A stretch of DNA of 7,576 bases from Clostridia bacterium (GTDB taxonomy: Bacteria; Bacillota_A; Clostridia; Oscillospirales; CAG-272), in NCBI GenBank assembly GCA_017462125.1, contig JAFTRQ010000150.1, forward strand, positions 1 through 7,576. Direction: 5' to 3'. Below, piece after piece: positions 6,301-7,576 of the stretch. The position numbers and the translations under genes were made by a program. The notes under the pieces were generated by a model. The model was not told where the DNA came from and made no database searches. It worked only from the letters and a program-made list of their open reading frames with translations. The first letter of the stretch is position 1. The number at the start of each line of letters is the position of its first letter.

Positions 6301-6371
6301 GAGGTTATATTTTGCTTTCCCGGGTCTTCCTTTTTTATCTCGTCCCTGTCAAGCTTTTTCTTTTTACTCAC
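3315..6371 (-). CDS. Membrane-anchored transglutaminase-like protein (YebA/TgpA type)
   Basis: This 1018-aa membrane protein has an extracytoplasmic transglutaminase-like cysteine-protease-fold domain. Residues 1-78 are almost all Lys, Arg, Glu and Gln, predicting a cytoplasmic charged helix. Seven likely membrane segments follow (about 94-122, 134-155, 157-178, 222-243, 249-268, 272-290, 310-330), then a large ectodomain (331-854) with the transglutaminase core at about 665-785. The triad is C715 (EGYCVQFASAA), H766 (NAHAWVEVY) and E782 (FETTPG), where Asp is commonly found. A Pro/Thr/Asp linker (797-847), an eighth helix (855-872) and a basic cytoplasmic tail complete it. B. subtilis YebA and Pseudomonas TgpA are much shorter, roughly 670-740 aa. 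The GTG start at 6371 is supported by AAAGGAGGC 7 nt upstream and by an 8-nt overlap with the DUF58 gene. A cell-envelope role is inferred; the substrate is unknown. Confidence 0.9.
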   Translation of the reverse strand: MSKKKKLDRDEIKKEDPGKQNITSVRGSRDKKRREKQSKEEKARIRLQKKLERQKKREARKERRRQEKLRRKEEKLRMIPVLYDPEKIEGFNHSTFFGFALRYFSIAFSVFGVCYMFCDAFAMTPGTSVTGEGVSGILLLLFCFAMTCAFSMIFMGKLYSLAGLGVLVFTALMIFVFAGNPVSFFVGGFEETFNSVMYTLEDNGYAAAGYLNLGFGYLEGESVMLFGGIATIATALCLIFSAFSARRTRLFPMVIVGGAFCAVCFSYNFSNSNLGIAFTLAGLCSTIVLSAHDRLYAKLKKNQKSRAFSGYASAVAGLLALVIAIIPAVSTKSAFAEIGFISEPIDVARAYFMTLLTGGNPKNNMMNSLVDEKPVVIDPPEFTNAHLFRVTSGSSQNIYLRSWIADDYDYSTDAWSLLDEEDYAAMSEELKGSYAGKSFTGDEVAYRLYEMFNYKLRFDKESVSTSYFANENYVKNNDFGYVATYIDVEYIENSGILYVLPQSFMTDLHVLEFESTYEPYSEKVELFSDGMYQSTWLNLFKKYSTGAILQSYTSAGYADNSYALIRYYFALGDFILTELKNYSGDDKAALEAFNQKLVDLDLYNEYIAEGILEEYLAMPNDQQLKWYRRYYTTVEAYTEHVKNKYLKKSGSPVVEEIAEELSEEFDSYDNPHWKIMTVINYLNENYTYSLEPAIPSGEYESDLDAFLAETKEGYCVQFASAATLLLRELGIPARYVQGYIAADYEKSKDEAGNNQFIFDVYDDNAHAWVEVYIEGLGWRTFETTPGYYADMYYIPQNIRPDDPITTDPTQTTPPPVTTPDDTSVTEPIVDPEDPNVQDPEKPVDEPKFEIDWEAVGKLLAVVAVLLLVFFVIRRQIKIAHRIHDNRKYFIQRAIYGSFEDKSDMDLVAVTIGDCIYDVLYVAGYERRLGEMPSEFAARLDNEPEPEKKRDKKLWRRRRRLSRSMEEISALICKQEFGNGVTREELDVLGTYLDERIKMEYRALSPVKKIWYRYIKFMI

Positions 6372-7576
6372 TTACACCGCCTCCTTTCGTGGCGTTACCG
6401 TCCGATGAAGGAGACTCGGCACCGTCCTTTTGCGCGTACTCGAATTTTTCTTCGGTCTTTTCCTCAAGATCCGCATTGAAGTAGTTGATACCGCACCTTG
6501 TGAGCTCGTAGTGGCATGCGTTGAGCATGTCGGAAAGCTTTTCTCTGTGCTCGGGGTGGACCTTGGAATAGGGAACGTAGCCCCATACGCTTACTGCGTT
6601 GTTGCCCGAAGCGCTGGCTCTGGAGCCCGAAACGGATGCGATACCCGCAACGGTGGCTGTGTCAATGCATCCCGTGACGAATACGTACTCAGCCGCACCC
6701 TCTTCCTCAACGTAACGGGTGAGGTCGTGAACGCCGCCCTCTACCCGGGATATGGGAGAGGTGGCGAAAAGACGGTAGATCTGCTCAAACTCGTACTGAG
6801 AGGAGATCCTTGCAACGCCTATATCGCCGTTGATGCGCTCGTCAAACCACACAAGGGTTGAGGATCTGCCCTCTGCAAGGTTTTCACGAACCAAAGCGAT
6901 GGCGGTTTCCACAACGGCGTCACAGCAAAGCTCGTTGACGTCGCTGTCAAATCTCTTGTCGTTGTCGGCGTATCTCTTTTTGTTGTCGCAGAAAATGATC
7001 ATTTGCTGCTTTGCGTTTTTGGAATACTGACGCACGATCAGATCGTCGCTTTTACTTGAAAGCTTCCAATGCACCGAGCGCAGGGAGTCGCCTACCTGAT
7101 ACTGTCTGATGTCGCTCATTTCGGTGTTGTCCTGACCGATGGCACGGCTGGTGGTAACAGTCAGCTCCTCGGAGGTGTCGTTGGACTGACGTCTTGGCAG
7201 AGAAAGCTGTCTTGGCATTACGAAGATCTGCTTGAAGATATTCACGTCACAGCGATATTTGAACATACGGAACATATCCGTGCAGTAAATATCCGAAACG
7301 CCGATATCGTAGTTGCCTCTGTAGGTAAAGGAGAGATTTCTGCGGATGCAGTATCCTCCAAAGGGGATCAGTGACAGTCTGGTGAGCACCTTGTCGCATC
7401 TGACCGCATCGGGGCGGGGAACTGTGATCTCCGCATCGATGAAGGGAAAGGGGATCACGGACTCGTTGGCGATGGAGAGGGTGAAATCCACGGGTGACAT
7501 CTTTCTGACCTCGGTGTCGGAGGTCTCAAGATAGTGCCTTACGCAAAGAACGCCTACCACGATGTGAAGTATTGAC
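6364..7576 (-). CDS. DUF58 domain protein (5' end outside window)
   Basis: This is a member of the DUF58 family that accompanies MoxR AAA+ ATPases and transglutaminase-like membrane proteins; the biochemical role is not established. The frame stays open to the right edge (SILHIV before the first GTG at 7560), so the gene is 5'-truncated by the window, and an N-terminal membrane anchor probably lies at or beyond the edge. Numbered from 7560, the beta-rich N-region includes YRGNYDIGVSDIY (80-92) and a DMFRMF stretch. The signature DIRQYQVGDSLRSVHWK (150-166) with LIVRQYS (174-180) is diagnostic of DUF58. A von Willebrand A-like fold should follow MIIFCDN (187-193), but the metal-site DxSxS pattern is not there. 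The C-terminus (366-398) is acidic and low-complexity. The stop overlaps the transglutaminase start by 8 nt. Confidence 0.9.
   Translation of the reverse strand, partial: SILHIVVGVLCVRHYLETSDTEVRKMSPVDFTLSIANESVIPFPFIDAEITVPRPDAVRCDKVLTRLSLIPFGGYCIRRNLSFTYRGNYDIGVSDIYCTDMFRMFKYRCDVNIFKQIFVMPRQLSLPRRQSNDTSEELTVTTSRAIGQDNTEMSDIRQYQVGDSLRSVHWKLSSKSDDLIVRQYSKNAKQQMIIFCDNKKRYADNDKRFDSDVNELCCDAVVETAIALVRENLAEGRSSTLVWFDERINGDIGVARISSQYEFEQIYRLFATSPISRVEGGVHDLTRYVEEEGAAEYVFVTGCIDTATVAGIASVSGSRASASGNNAVSVWGYVPYSKVHPEHREKLSDMLNACHYELTRCGINYFNADLEEKTEEKFEYAQKDGAESPSSDGNATKGGGVSE
6379..6387 (-). promoter_or_regulatory. Ribosome binding site of the transglutaminase gene, inside the DUF58 gene
   Basis: AAAGGAGGC on the minus strand lies 7 nt before the GTG start at 6371 and within the last codons of the upstream DUF58 gene. 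It selects the GTG over the first internal ATG (codon 78), and with the GTGAGTAA stop/start overlap it suggests translational coupling. Confidence 0.8.

Overview
The window reads as low-to-mid G+C Firmicutes DNA. An uncultured-type Clostridia (Oscillospirales/Ruminococcaceae-like) is my best guess, judging from the strong AGGAGG-type ribosome binding sites, the style of the thioredoxin-reductase-like protein, and a MoxR-type DUF58/transglutaminase operon like those of other Firmicutes. The taxonomic call is inference; no rRNA or other marker is present.

Layout. (a) 1-1021, plus strand: the last codons of an unidentified upstream gene, an 11-bp inverted repeat, then an intact thioredoxin-reductase-family flavoprotein (102-1004) and a short GC hairpin. 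(b) 1051-2604: a non-coding convergent region holding two diverged tandem copies of a structured intergenic repeat. A complete IS481-family insertion sequence (about 1071-2437) interrupts the loop of the first copy. The IS carries one 380-aa DDE transposase on the minus strand, its own extended -10 promoter, terminal inverted repeats that each contain two copies of a putative transposase binding box, and a 5-bp target duplication (TCCCC). (c) 2619-3260, minus: a LUD-domain (LutC/DUF162-like) protein with a cysteine-rich tail. (d) 3287-3309: a rho-independent-type hairpin. (e) 3315-7576, minus: a two-gene operon, a DUF58 protein (5' end outside the window) overlapping by 8 nt a 1018-aa membrane-anchored transglutaminase-like protein.

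How the genes work together. The DUF58 and transglutaminase pair is the known MoxR-DUF58-transglutaminase arrangement (compare yeaC-yeaD-yebA in Bacillus subtilis), so a MoxR AAA+ ATPase is expected just beyond the right edge. Transcription here runs right to left: DUF58, transglutaminase, a leaky-looking hairpin, then possibly the LUD gene, which has no convincing promoter of its own. The thioredoxin-reductase-like gene runs the opposite way and converges on the IS-bearing intergenic region, so the insertion probably disrupted no coding sequence.

Most noteworthy: the tandem repeats share a 6-bp stem with two compensatory base-pair changes, the IS landed in the loop of one of these stems, the thioredoxin-reductase-like protein lacks the usual HRRxxxR NADPH motif, and the transglutaminase has a long lysine/arginine/glutamate-rich cytoplasmic N-terminus. 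I see no tRNA, rRNA, CRISPR array or defence system.
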